Shown here: positions 53,926 through 62,574 of the stretch, piece after piece
How the letters are laid out: each line of letters starts with the position of its first letter
How positions within the stretch are numbered: the stretch's first letter is position 1
Source: an uncultured Arachnia sp.
GTDB lineage: Bacteria; Actinomycetota; Actinomycetes; Propionibacteriales; Propionibacteriaceae
DNA: 64,000 nt
Assembly (NCBI GenBank): GCA_947493705.1
Contig: CANLSH010000008.1
Location: forward strand, 1 to 64,000
Reading direction: 5' to 3'
Position numbers and translations under genes: made by a program
Notes under the pieces: model-generated
Databases searched by the model: none
What the model saw: only the letters and a program-made list of their open reading frames with translations
Told to the model about the DNA's origin: nothing

Positions 53926-55647
53926 CTACTGGTGAATGCGGGGCTCAAACGGCCCGGGAACCGGGGATGAGTCCCTCGGCAGGGGTGCAGGCAGCGACGA
54001 GAGATAACCGGGTTCTCCGGGCGTACTGCGGGCGATCCGTGCACGTTGTCGCTGCTCGTCGAAGAACTGCCGGGCCTCCACCGCGTCGAGGTGGTACAAA
54101 TTCATTGACACCGGGCCGTCAGTGGTGTGCAGGAAAACGCGCGCCACGTCGAGCCGCCGCTGCCACGGCCCCTGCGTGATCTCGATGGACTGCATGCGGC
54201 GGTGCGGCACCAGGGTGATGGTGTGATCGAGCCAGCCATGGTGCGCCACGACGGTCTGATCGTCCACACCCCAGAGGTGTCGCTTGAAACCCAGCGGGGT
54301 CAGCCACCGGGCACGGCTGGGTTGGCCATGCAGTTCGATGGCGTCGAGATTGATGCCCGGCCAGAAGGCTGCGAGCACGCGTGTGACGTCGTCGCGGGTG
54401 CCGTAGGGAAGCACTGTGCCGCTCGTCTGACCGCTTTCGCCACCGCTCAGCCCCAGCACGGTGACCCGCACCCGGTAGAGCCCGGTGAGGCGCTGGAGGT
54501 AGTCCTGGTGGATGGAGACGGCCTGGATGCGATCAGCTTTCAGGCTCTGCGACGTCGTGGTGAAAAGTCCACGGGTCATGTGGAGACCATCCGGGACCCT
54601 GTCCAGGTGGAAGTTCCAGTTGTTGACGATCTGGCTCCAGAGGTAGCCGCCGATACCGAAGACGATGCCGCCGAGCGCTGCGAAGGTGAGGCCTTCGCCG
54701 AAGGTGAGCATCACCGCGACAGCGGCCAGTCCGGCCACCAGCCACGGCAGGAACGCGGAGACGAACACACCCTTGAAAAGCGTGGCCGGCCTGACGGTCA
54801 CGATGGTGTGTGCGGGCGGTTGTTCCGGGGTTTCAGCAGGCTCCGTGGGCTGCGTGTCGTCGCGGTTGGGTGTTTCGGCCTGGCGCTTCATGCGCGCGAG
54901 CAGCTGATCGCGGAGGGCTTCTGCGCGCTGTTTTGCCAGGAACTCGAGCTTCTTGCCGCCGGCACCGCCGACGTCGATGGTCACGCTGGAGAGCCCCAGC
55001 AGACGAGCGGGCAGGGATCGCTCGATGTCCACGGACTGGATCTTGGTGTAGGCGATGCGGCTGGAGTCGCGGGAGAGGAAGTCGCGCTCGATGCGGAACT
55101 CCTCGTCGTCGGCCACGAACGTTGTGGTGCGCCATTCGATGATTCCCCAGACGAGGTTGAACACCACGACGGCGAACACCAGACTGAAGATGACCCATGC
55201 GAAGGGGTTCATCTCGGCGATCGAGGACAGGCCCCGCTCGGCCACGTCGCGACCGAAAACCAGCACGAGTCCGAAGAGCGCGATCCAGCTCCGGGCGACG
55301 CCCGTCAGAGGATGAGGGCGCTCCACCTCCTTGTTCAGCGGCACCTGGGGCACGGGGGCGTCAGGCTGGAGGACTGGGTTGGGCGGCGGTCCGTGCGGGT
55401 CGTGCTGGACTGGTGCATCGAACGGCGGCGCCGAGTGCGCCTGCTGGACCGGCGCGAGGAATCCGGGTCCAGCATGCGTTTGCTGACCCGGCGTCAGAGA
55501 GTGGTCTTCGCCGGGTTCCGGAGGGTCCCAGCGTTCTGGCTGCGTGGGCTGTTCCGGTCGGATGTCGCGCTGGCTGGGCTGTTCTTCCGTGGGGGCACGG
55601 CGTCGGATGACAATCTTCCTGGGTGGATCTGTGGGGGGTTGCGTCAT
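53926..55647 (-). CDS. PH-domain (bPH2) membrane protein, YdbT-like
   Basis: 573 aa. A basic, proline-rich N-terminus (RKIVIRRRAPTEEQPSQRDI) is followed by repeated blocks of paired membrane helices and bacterial PH domains ('FVADDEEFRIERDFLSRDSS', 'LHMTRGLFTTTSQSLKADRI', 'GWLDHTITLVPHRRMQSIEI'). Together with the next gene it forms the YdbS/YdbT pair. The ATG overlaps the TGA of the upstream gene (TGATG), so the pair is coupled. Confidence 0.85.
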   Translation of the reverse strand: MTQPPTDPPRKIVIRRRAPTEEQPSQRDIRPEQPTQPERWDPPEPGEDHSLTPGQQTHAGPGFLAPVQQAHSAPPFDAPVQHDPHGPPPNPVLQPDAPVPQVPLNKEVERPHPLTGVARSWIALFGLVLVFGRDVAERGLSSIAEMNPFAWVIFSLVFAVVVFNLVWGIIEWRTTTFVADDEEFRIERDFLSRDSSRIAYTKIQSVDIERSLPARLLGLSSVTIDVGGAGGKKLEFLAKQRAEALRDQLLARMKRQAETPNRDDTQPTEPAETPEQPPAHTIVTVRPATLFKGVFVSAFLPWLVAGLAAVAVMLTFGEGLTFAALGGIVFGIGGYLWSQIVNNWNFHLDRVPDGLHMTRGLFTTTSQSLKADRIQAVSIHQDYLQRLTGLYRVRVTVLGLSGGESGQTSGTVLPYGTRDDVTRVLAAFWPGINLDAIELHGQPSRARWLTPLGFKRHLWGVDDQTVVAHHGWLDHTITLVPHRRMQSIEITQGPWQRRLDVARVFLHTTDGPVSMNLYHLDAVEARQFFDEQRQRARIARSTPGEPGYLSSLPAPLPRDSSPVPGPFEPRIHQ

Positions 55648-56147
55648 CAGATGCCGGCCTGCAGGAGCTCGCCGCGTTCGATGAGCCGGTCACGCAGCGC
55701 TATGGCATCCGGACGGGTGAGGCCGGGGATGGTGATGGTGCCTGACGTGGAGGATGTGACGAGTTCGACGCTGGCGAGCCCGAATGCGCGCTCGATGGGG
55801 CCGGACGAAACGTTGACGAGCTGCATGCGGCCGTACGGCACACAGGTCAGCTCCCGCCACAGCAGTCCACGGGTGAGATAGACGTCGTCATCGGTTTCGG
55901 CGTAGCCCCAGCGTCGGAAGACCCGTGGCGCCCGGAGGAACCGCCACGCCCAGAAGAGCAGGAATGCGATGAGCACGAGCCACCACCAGGTGAACCCCAT
56001 CACCACCAGCGGCACCACGATGAACGCACCGACGATCGCCCAGTTGATGCCGATCATCAACAGCTTCAGCGTGAGATACGACGGCGACAGTGGGCGCCAC
56101 TGCGCAGCGGGCGGGCGGAACAAATCTTCCATGGTGTCCTTCTTCAT
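55647..56147 (-). CDS. PH-domain membrane protein, YdbS-like
   Basis: 166 aa. Two membrane helices (LMIGINWAIVGAFIVVPLVV, WWWLVLIAFLLFWAWRFL) and a bacterial PH domain ('VYLTRGLLWRELTCVPYGRM', 'VTSSTSGTITIPGLTRPDAI'). It is the small partner of the YdbT-like protein. The start lies in the stop of the DUF1707 gene (TGATG); an ATG five codons later is also possible. The role is not known, although in Bacillus the pair affects resistance to bacteriocins. Confidence 0.85.
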   Translation of the reverse strand: MKKDTMEDLFRPPAAQWRPLSPSYLTLKLLMIGINWAIVGAFIVVPLVVMGFTWWWLVLIAFLLFWAWRFLRAPRVFRRWGYAETDDDVYLTRGLLWRELTCVPYGRMQLVNVSSGPIERAFGLASVELVTSSTSGTITIPGLTRPDAIALRDRLIERGELLQAGI

Positions 56148-56794
56148 CAGCGCATGAACCGCTCGTATTTGCCGGGGCGGCTGCGGGGGCCGAGGACTTT
56201 CACGTTGCCCATGACCAACGTCCCGTGCAGCTCAACCGTCACGGAGCTCGGCTCCACTGACAGATCACTGGTTTTGAACTCGCTCATGACATTGGTGAGT
56301 GCATTCATGATGTGGACCCCGTCCGGCACTCGGATCTTGACCTCACCCATGAAGACATTGAGGTGGATGCGGACGACCTCACTGGCGAAACTTGCGTCGA
56401 CGAGGTCGATTCTCGCCTCCCCCAGGATGACCACCAGATTTGATCGCGCCGGTACATGCAGCGGAGATCCCGGCCGCAGCGTCGACATGACGGTGGTGGA
56501 GTCGCGAAGCACCGGGCCGACGGCGGGCGCGGCGGCGAAGCGTCGATCGGGGAGGTCTTGATGATTCGAGGCCAATGCCGCGGGGGAGCCGGGCGCAACG
56601 AGATCCTCGGTCAGGACGTCGAGTTCTCCGAATGTCCGGGCCGCGTATGCCCTGCTGAGGCGTTCGTCGTGCTCCTCGAACGTGATGCGACCATCCGCGA
56701 ATGCAGTTCCGAGCACCTTGGCAACCAGATCACGATCGCCGTCGGAGCATCGAAGATGCCCAATGCCGTCGGAATTGCCCTGGATGCTCACCAC
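56147..56794 (-). CDS. DUF1707 protein with LiaF-like C-terminal domain
   Basis: 215 aa. The N-terminal ~60 residues are the DUF1707 domain ('LRCSDGDRDLVAKVLGTAFA', then DGRITFEEHDERLSRAYAARTFGEL). The C-terminal ~110 residues are a beta-helix-like domain (NLVVILGEARIDLVD, HLNVFMGEVKIRVPDGVHI) like the LiaF/DUF2154 family of envelope-stress proteins. The start is a GTG at 56794. It is the first gene of a three-gene operon with the two PH-domain genes. Confidence 0.88.
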   Translation of the reverse strand: MVSIQGNSDGIGHLRCSDGDRDLVAKVLGTAFADGRITFEEHDERLSRAYAARTFGELDVLTEDLVAPGSPAALASNHQDLPDRRFAAAPAVGPVLRDSTTVMSTLRPGSPLHVPARSNLVVILGEARIDLVDASFASEVVRIHLNVFMGEVKIRVPDGVHIMNALTNVMSEFKTSDLSVEPSSVTVELHGTLVMGNVKVLGPRSRPGKYERFMR

Positions 56795-56902
56795 GCCAGT
56801 CTAGGACGCCGTGAAATGCGCAGCGCCTCGGGTGGCGGGCCACAGTGGGATGTGCTTGTCGACGTCGGTGTCGGCTAAGCTGGTGACGGCCTTCAGGGTC
56901 GC

Positions 56903-56976
56903 GCGGGCGTAGCTCAATGGTAGAGCGTCAGCTTCCCAAGCTGAACACGCGGGTTCGATTCCCGTCGCCCGCTCCA
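56903..56976 (+). tRNA. tRNA-Gly (anticodon CCC)
   Basis: 74 nt with a complete cloverleaf: 7-bp acceptor stem (GCGGGCG/CGCCCGC), D arm with GCTC/GAGC, anticodon arm TCAGC-TTCCCAA-GCTGA, T arm with TTCGATT loop, and an encoded CCA end. The anticodon CCC reads GGG glycine codons. A partial copy of its 3' end follows in tandem. Confidence 0.95.
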
Positions 56977-57077
56977 CAGTGAACGGCCTCGTCAAGTGCC
57001 GGGTCCGCATCCGCCATCTCCGTCGCCCGATCCACGGCGAGCAGCGTGGTCAAGTGCCGGGTTCGCCACCCGTCACC
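56962..57077. repeat. 58-bp tandem duplication including the tRNA-Gly 3' end
   Basis: CCGTCGCCCGCTCCAC at the tRNA end (56962) recurs with one change at 57020 (CCGTCGCCCGATCCAC), and GTCAAGTGCCGGGT recurs at 56991 and 57049, both with a 58-bp spacing. About two imperfect units are present. Either a local duplication or a trace of an integration site is possible. Confidence 0.7.
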
Positions 57078-57135
57078 TACGCCGCGCCGATGGCATGGGA
57101 CTGGACACCTGAGAGCGGGCGCGGTTCGATGAGAC

Positions 57136-58998
57136 ATGGACGTCGAACTCGCAGAGATCCGGGACTTCCTCGCGCAGCATCCGCCATTCGACGAACTGCC
57201 ACCTCCGGTCCTGGCCCAACTGCCCCGCCAACTGAGCGCGCGCTACTTCAAACGCGGCTCCACACTCGTCACGGCGGGACGTCCCAACTCCACCATGTTC
57301 ATTCTCCGCTCCGGAGCCGTCGACATTCGTGACCCCCATGGTGCTCTGGTGGAGCGCTCCGATCCCGGGACCTGTTTCGGTATGTCAAGCGTCATCGCCG
57401 ACGGCCCCTCCACCTACACCATGGTGGCCATCCAGGACTCCCTCACCTATCTCATGCCCGCGGAGGTGTTCAACGAACTCCTGCGCACACAACCGCCGTT
57501 CACGCGGTTCTTCATGACCCAACAGGCTGGGCGCATCCGTAGCGCCGTACAGGCGGTCCAGGTCTCCGATTCCGGCGGTGCCGTCCTGAAAACCAGGGTC
57601 CGCGACATCTTGAAGAAGGCCCCGATCACCACGACGCCCGACGTGTCCATCCTCGATGCGGCGACGGTCATGCGTCACAAGCGGGTCTCTGCCCTCATCG
57701 TCGTCGAGGACGACGATCTCGTCGGCATCCTCACCGACAGGGATCTGCGCAACAAGGTCGTGGCGGCCGGCCACGACACCTCTGAGCCGGTGTCCACCGT
57801 CATGACGCCGAAGCCGCACATCATCGACGCGAATGCGCTCGCTCTGGAGGTGATGCTGGACATGACGGAGAAGGGCGTCCACCACCTACCGGTGCTCGAG
57901 TGCGGACGGGTCATCGGGTTGGTGACCGCCGGTGACCTGATGCGCCTTGAGCAGGCCAACCCCATCTACTTGGTGGGCGACATCGCGAAACAGGTTGATC
58001 TGGCGGGGCTGCAGCGATGCGCGGCACGGCTACCGGACGTCGTGGAGACCTACGTCGTCCAGGACGCCAGCGCAGACGACATCGGCCGGGTCGTGACCGC
58101 CGTCGGTGACGCCTTCACCCGCAAACTGCTCAACTTTGCCGAGGCGGAACTGGGGTCACCGCCGGTGCGGTACTGCTGGATGGCCGTCGGCTCCCAGGGG
58201 CGCCTGGAACAGGGGCTGCAATCGGACCAGGACCACGCCATCATTCTCGACGATGCCGTCCTGCCGGAGCACCTGCCCTACTTCTCCGATCTGAGTCACC
58301 GCGTCGTCGACGGGCTGGAGGCCTGCGGCTATCCGCGCTGTCCGGGCGACATGATGGCGAGCAACCCACAGTGGCGCCAGCCCTTGCAGAGGTGGGGCCA
58401 CTATTTCGCCGGGTGGATGAACGAACCCGAGCCGGATGCCCTGCTGTATGCCCAGACCTTCTTCGACATGCGCCCTGTGCACGGGGACAATCACCTGTTC
58501 ACCCGTCTGCAGAACGCCGTGGTGGGACGGGCACCGCAGGCGACACGATTCCTGACATACCTCGCCAAGCAGTGCCAGGCATGGCGGACCCCCATCGGGT
58601 TCTTCCGCGACTTCGTTCTGGAGACCGAGGGCGAACACAAGAACACCCTGGACCTCAAGGCCGGCGGCATCATCGCCGTCGTTCAGATGGCCAGGCTCTT
58701 CGCCCTGTCGAAGGGGCTGACAGAGGTCAACACACGAGCCCGGCTGCAGGCCGCTGCTTCCGCTGAGGCCCTCTCGCAGGAGAATGCCGACAACCTGGCC
58801 GACGCCTTCGAGTTGATCAACCATGCCCGCCTCCGCCACCAGATCCGGCAACTGAGAGCGGGGGACACCCCTGACAACAACGTGGCACCGAGCTCTCTCT
58901 CCTCGTTCGAGAAGCGACACCTGCGCGATGCCTTCGGTGTCATCCGTAAAATGCAGAACGCCGTCGGTTACGTCCACCAGACCCAGTACATCTCGTGA
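57136..58998 (+). CDS. cNMP-binding/CBS/DUF294 nucleotidyltransferase-like protein
   Basis: 620 aa. Residues ~10-130 form a cyclic-nucleotide-binding-like domain ('MFILRSGAVDIRDPHGALVE'), ~155-280 a pair of CBS domains ('ILDAATVMRHKRVSALIVVE', 'LTDRDLRNKVVAAGHD'), ~300-440 a DUF294 nucleotidyltransferase-like domain with 'WMAVGSQGRLEQGLQSDQDH' and conserved acids, and the rest is its helical C-terminal part. These proteins are thought to regulate in response to nucleotides; the exact role is unknown. The exonuclease start overlaps its stop by four bases. Confidence 0.9.
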   Translation: MDVELAEIRDFLAQHPPFDELPPPVLAQLPRQLSARYFKRGSTLVTAGRPNSTMFILRSGAVDIRDPHGALVERSDPGTCFGMSSVIADGPSTYTMVAIQDSLTYLMPAEVFNELLRTQPPFTRFFMTQQAGRIRSAVQAVQVSDSGGAVLKTRVRDILKKAPITTTPDVSILDAATVMRHKRVSALIVVEDDDLVGILTDRDLRNKVVAAGHDTSEPVSTVMTPKPHIIDANALALEVMLDMTEKGVHHLPVLECGRVIGLVTAGDLMRLEQANPIYLVGDIAKQVDLAGLQRCAARLPDVVETYVVQDASADDIGRVVTAVGDAFTRKLLNFAEAELGSPPVRYCWMAVGSQGRLEQGLQSDQDHAIILDDAVLPEHLPYFSDLSHRVVDGLEACGYPRCPGDMMASNPQWRQPLQRWGHYFAGWMNEPEPDALLYAQTFFDMRPVHGDNHLFTRLQNAVVGRAPQATRFLTYLAKQCQAWRTPIGFFRDFVLETEGEHKNTLDLKAGGIIAVVQMARLFALSKGLTEVNTRARLQAAASAEALSQENADNLADAFELINHARLRHQIRQLRAGDTPDNNVAPSSLSSFEKRHLRDAFGVIRKMQNAVGYVHQTQYIS

Positions 58999-59696
58999 GC
59001 CCGGGGATGCTCGACGCACTGTTCGGCGGGCAGGAACGACGCCGCAACCGCGCCCGGGCCAAGGCACAGGGCCCGTTGAAAGACTTCTACGCGGGTGCAT
59101 GGCCGGAGCCGGAGACACCCGCGTCAGAGCTGACCCTGCTGGCGATTGACCTGGAGACCACGGGCCTTGATCCGGTGAGCGATCAAACACTCAGCGCCGG
59201 GTTTGTCCCCATCGATGGGCCGGACATCGTGCTCGGTGGAGCGCGACACCTCGTGATCCGTGCTGGTGCGGAGGTGGGACAGAGCGCGGTGTTGCACCAC
59301 CTCACCGACGACATGGTCGCTTCTGGCGCGCCCATGGTGGATGTCCTGACGGAAATCCTTGACGCACTCCGGGGCCGGATCCTGTTGGCCCACTTCGTCA
59401 CCATTGAGGAGCAGTTCCTCTCCAGGGCGTGTGAAAGCCACTTCGGAGCACCGCTCGTGGTACCCAGGATCGACACCCTCGCGCTGCATCGACGGTTGCT
59501 CTCGCAGGGCTTCGACGACGAGCCGCGCGGCAATGAACTGCGCCTGTGGAATGCCCGGCAACGCTACGGTCTGCCCGCCTATGCCGCCCATGAGGCGCTC
59601 ACCGACGCCTTGGCCTGCGCCGAGCTCTACCTCGCGCAGGTGGCTGAGCTGTCCTCACTCAAGTCCCAGACATACCGGTCGCTGCGCGTGGAGTGA
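58995..59696 (+). CDS. DEDDh 3'-5' exonuclease (DNA polymerase III epsilon-like)
   Basis: 233 aa. 'LLAIDLETTGLDPVSDQTLS' is Exo I with the catalytic Asp-Glu, 'GRILLAHFVTIEEQFLSRAC' is Exo II, and YAAHEALTDALACAELYLAQ is the Exo III region with its His and Asp. It starts at a GTG in the stop codon of the DUF294 protein, a pairing also known from proteobacteria. It probably digests single-stranded DNA or RNA ends. Confidence 0.88.
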   Translation: MSPGMLDALFGGQERRRNRARAKAQGPLKDFYAGAWPEPETPASELTLLAIDLETTGLDPVSDQTLSAGFVPIDGPDIVLGGARHLVIRAGAEVGQSAVLHHLTDDMVASGAPMVDVLTEILDALRGRILLAHFVTIEEQFLSRACESHFGAPLVVPRIDTLALHRRLLSQGFDDEPRGNELRLWNARQRYGLPAYAAHEALTDALACAELYLAQVAELSSLKSQTYRSLRVE

Positions 59697-59788
59697 GGCG
59701 CAGGACGGGCACAGCCGTGCCGGTCACGACCGCGAATGCCACCATGTCCGCTCATCGAGGCGCTTTCGTGTAGCATCGAGCACTGCAC

Positions 59789-59862
59789 GCGGGCGTGGCT
59801 CAATGGTGGAGCACCAGCTTTCCAAGCTGGAGGAGTGGGTTCGATTCCTGCCGCCCGCTCCA
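59789..59862 (+). tRNA. tRNA-Gly (anticodon UCC)
   Basis: 74 nt. Same acceptor stem as the tRNA at 56903 (GCGGGCG/CGCCCGC), anticodon arm CCAGC-TTTCCAA-GCTGG, and encoded CCA. The T stem (GTGGG/CCTGC) contains two G-U pairs, an unusual but workable feature. It reads GGA and GGG codons. Confidence 0.93.
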
Positions 59863-59990
59863 ACTCTGTCCGGGGTCGAATCGGCCGGGCTCCGACACTT
59901 ACGGAATCGGCTGGATTCTTCCCGGACCAGTGGGTAATACGAAAGAAGCGGGCCCGGCAGTGGTCACCCACCGCCAAGCCCGCCTCGTCG

Positions 59991-60010
59991 ATCAGATCAG
60001 ATCAGATCAG
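59991..60010. repeat. (ATCAG)x4 microsatellite over the helicase stop codon
   Basis: Four perfect copies of the 5-base unit ATCAG cover the last codons and stop (60007-60009) of the DEAD-box helicase. Gain or loss of units could change only the extreme C-terminus. Confidence 0.8.
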
Positions 60011-61500
60011 CGTGAGCGTCGGTAGTTGCGGGAGAAGTCCGCAGCCGACGTCGTTCCTGCCCGAGCAGCGCCGGCGGTCGCGCGCCCTGAAGCGGACCCG
60101 CCGGAGCGACCCTGCCCTGAGGACGAGCCATTGCGACCACCGGAGCCGCCGGAGCGGCTCTGTCCGGAGGACGAACCGTTGCGGCCAGCGGAGCCACCGC
60201 GTGAGCGATTGCGCCCACCCGAGTTGCCGCCGGTCGAAGTACGACGGGGACCCTGCTCCTGCTTCGGCTGCACACCCGACTTCTCGGCCGCCTCGGCCGG
60301 AGAGAGGAAGGTGCGCTGGCCCGGAGCGAGTGAGGTCAGGATGGGTGCACCGGTGCTGGCGACGGTGGAGGTGGCGTTGATTTTCGCCTGACGCAGGAGC
60401 GTGCGGACCTCACCCCGCTGGGACGGCAGTTCCATGGTGATGACGGTGCCTGCATTGCCCGCGCGCGCCGTGCGGCCGGAGCGGTGGAGGTACGCCTTGT
60501 GCTCGGTGGGCGGATCGGCGTGCACCACCAGCGACACGTCGTCGACGTGGATACCGCGGGCGGCAATGTCGGTGGCCACGAGCGTGGAGACCTTGCCGGA
60601 GTGGAACGCGTCCATGTTGCGGGTGCGGGCGTTCTGGCTGAGGTTGCCGTGCAGGTCCACCGTCGGGATACCCATACCGATGAGCTGCTTGGCGAGTTTC
60701 TTCGCCCCATGCTTGGTGCGGGTGAAGATGATGGTGTGGCCGGGGGCTGCCGCGAGGTCAGCGAGCACGGCGGTGCGGCTGTCGGTGTCGACGCGCAGCA
60801 CGTGGTGATCCATCTCGGTGATGGGGGAGAGCTCGGAATCGGCCTCGTGGACGACGGGGGAGTGCAGGAACTGCTTGACGAGCGTGTTCACCCCGGCGTC
60901 GAGGGTGGCGGAGAACAGCATGCGCTGGCCGTCGGTCGGTGTGGTTGCCAGGATGCGACGAACGTCGGGCAGGAAGCCCATGTCTGCCATGTGATCGGCC
61001 TCGTCGATGACGGTGATGCGCACCTGTGAGAGGTCGACGAGACGCTGGCCAATGAGATCGAGGAGGCGACCGGGGCAGGCGATGACTATGTCAACACCTG
61101 CGGCCAGGGCACGTGCCTGCGGGTTCTGGTTGACGCCGCCGAAGACGACGGTGCTGTTGAGGCCGGCCACCTTTTCCAGCGGAACCAGGGATTCGTGCAA
61201 CTGGAGGGCCAGTTCGCGCGTCGGCGCCAGGATCAACGCACGGGGCTTCTTGGCCTGGCGACGGCCGGAGGCGCGCAGCTGCTGCACCATCGGCAGCAGG
61301 AAGGCGAACGACTTTCCGGAGCCGGTGCGGCCACGGCCGAGGACGTCGCGTCCAGCCAGGGAATCGGGAAGGGTCGCCGCCTGGATGGGCGTCGGGGTGG
61401 TGATGCCGCGTGCGTTCAGGGCAGCGACAAAGTCAGCGGACACGCCGAGGCGTGCGAAATCTGAAGACAAGAAAGGGAACCAATCGGGAGTGAGTCTCAC
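60007..61500 (-). CDS. DEAD-box RNA helicase with Gly/Ser/Arg-rich tail
   Basis: 497 aa. Q motif region, 'GRGRTGSGKSFAFLLPMVQQ' (motif I), 'ALILAPTRELALQ' (Ia), 'ITVIDEADHMADMGF' (II, DEAD), 'MLFSATLD' (III), 'ATDIAARGIHVDDVSLVVHA' (V) and 'HRSGRTARAGNAGTVI' (VI). The last ~90 residues are rich in Gly, Ser and Arg, an RNA-binding tail. It probably unwinds rRNA or mRNA structures, as in cold adaptation or ribosome assembly. The ATG at 61500 gives a complete enzyme. Confidence 0.95.
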   Translation of the reverse strand: MRLTPDWFPFLSSDFARLGVSADFVAALNARGITTPTPIQAATLPDSLAGRDVLGRGRTGSGKSFAFLLPMVQQLRASGRRQAKKPRALILAPTRELALQLHESLVPLEKVAGLNSTVVFGGVNQNPQARALAAGVDIVIACPGRLLDLIGQRLVDLSQVRITVIDEADHMADMGFLPDVRRILATTPTDGQRMLFSATLDAGVNTLVKQFLHSPVVHEADSELSPITEMDHHVLRVDTDSRTAVLADLAAAPGHTIIFTRTKHGAKKLAKQLIGMGIPTVDLHGNLSQNARTRNMDAFHSGKVSTLVATDIAARGIHVDDVSLVVHADPPTEHKAYLHRSGRTARAGNAGTVITMELPSQRGEVRTLLRQAKINATSTVASTGAPILTSLAPGQRTFLSPAEAAEKSGVQPKQEQGPRRTSTGGNSGGRNRSRGGSAGRNGSSSGQSRSGGSGGRNGSSSGQGRSGGSASGRATAGAARAGTTSAADFSRNYRRSR

Positions 61501-61712
61501 CGGCGCAAAAGCTGTGTTAAGGCATCCACGGCGTCCAAGCAGCTAGCTGCCGCGCCAAGCGGCCCGAGGTAAGACTGGGCGGGCCGACGCAGAGAAGACT
61601 ACCACTGTCTTGGCGTCAAGAGAGAATCGCCGCTGGCTGGAGTCATACGCAGCAGTCCTGCGCCGTCGGGGGGACGCCACCTCTTCTGCTGTCCGCCACC
61701 TTCGCTCGCGTT

Positions 61713-61769
61713 CGCCACCGTTGTGGTCGCGCGCCACCGTTGTGGTCGGACGCCACCGTTGTGGTCGCG
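61713..61769. repeat. Three tandem copies of a 19-bp unit
   Basis: CGCCACCGTTGTGGTCG is repeated at 61713, 61732 and 61751 with a 19-bp period. The third unit merges into the long inverted repeat that follows. Confidence 0.8.
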
Positions 61770-61849
61770 CGCTACCCCTGATGGAGTTCGCTACTGATAC
61801 ATCAGTGGCGAACTGCGTTTGGGGTGGCTGGCTCCATTTGCGGTGGCGA
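61751..61849. repeat. Long imperfect inverted repeat between the helicase and methyltransferase genes
   Basis: The core AGTTCGCTACTGAT (61785-61798) and its near-perfect complement (61801-61814) are separated by two bases. Outside this, CGCCACCG...ACCCC on the left matches GGGGTGG...CGGTGGCG on the right, so about 100 bp could fold as one cruciform or RNA hairpin. It lies in the 374-bp gap between the helicase and methyltransferase genes and holds no gene. Confidence 0.65.
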
Positions 61850-61874
61850 GAGCATCACTGATGAGGTGTGGAGG

Positions 61875-62522
61875 TCAGGGGCGGAAAGCCTTGCCCATGA
61901 TGTGGGGCACCAGCGCACCGCCCATGCCGCTCACCTCTTGTGGCGACTTCACGGCGTCGACGACGAAGCCCCCGCACCTGATGGCCGCCAGTGTGTCGCG
62001 AGCCAGATGGCAACCGCCGGCGAGCGGCGGATACAGCGTCGCGTCGGCCATTCGCTGGAATCTTGCGATCCCGGGACGCTCCGAAGCGACATGCTCCAGG
62101 AACACCAGGATTCCGCCGGGGCGCACCACGCGTCGGAGTTCGGCAACGGCGGCCTCCTGACTGGGCACGGAGCACAGCACCATGCACGCAACGGCCGCGT
62201 CGACGCTCGCATCGTCCAGGGGCAGAGCCGACGCGGTGCCGCCGGTCACGACGACGCGGGTCTGCGCGTCTGCAGCCGCGCCGCGGGCGAGGGTCCTGAG
62301 GTGCGGCTCGGGCTCCACGGCATGCACCTTGGAGACTGAGCTCGGATAGTGGCTGAAGTTCATACCGTTGCCGCAGCCCACTTCAACGACATTGCCGTGC
62401 AGGTCAGCGAGCAACTCATCCCGCAGTTCAGCAAGGCCTCGCACGTCCATCCGGGGAGCCATGGCTGCATAGAGACGGGCAAAGATTGGCCGGGGCAGGT
62501 CGGTCTTGCGTGATCTGGCCAT
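61875..62522 (-). CDS. Class I SAM-dependent methyltransferase
   Basis: 215 aa. 'NVVEVGCGNGMNFSHYPSSV' is motif I (SAM binding), 'VHAVEPEPHLRTLA' motif post-I, 'LDDASVDAAVACMVLCSVPS' motif II and 'ELRRVVRPGGILVFLEHVAS' motif III. The pattern 'LEHVAS' is common among phospholipid or thiol methyltransferases, but the substrate is not known. The MITE copy 3 lies just upstream. Confidence 0.88.
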   Translation of the reverse strand: MARSRKTDLPRPIFARLYAAMAPRMDVRGLAELRDELLADLHGNVVEVGCGNGMNFSHYPSSVSKVHAVEPEPHLRTLARGAAADAQTRVVVTGGTASALPLDDASVDAAVACMVLCSVPSQEAAVAELRRVVRPGGILVFLEHVASERPGIARFQRMADATLYPPLAGGCHLARDTLAAIRCGGFVVDAVKSPQEVSGMGGALVPHIMGKAFRP

Positions 62523-62574
62523 CAGTGGATCCCCCGCTCCGCCGGTCCAATGACCAGCACCGCTCCGATCATAG

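Noticed and set aside
54127..55881. 584-codon frame on the plus strand opposite the YdbT-like gene
   Set aside because: The minus strand has clear PH domains and membrane helices; the plus frame has none.
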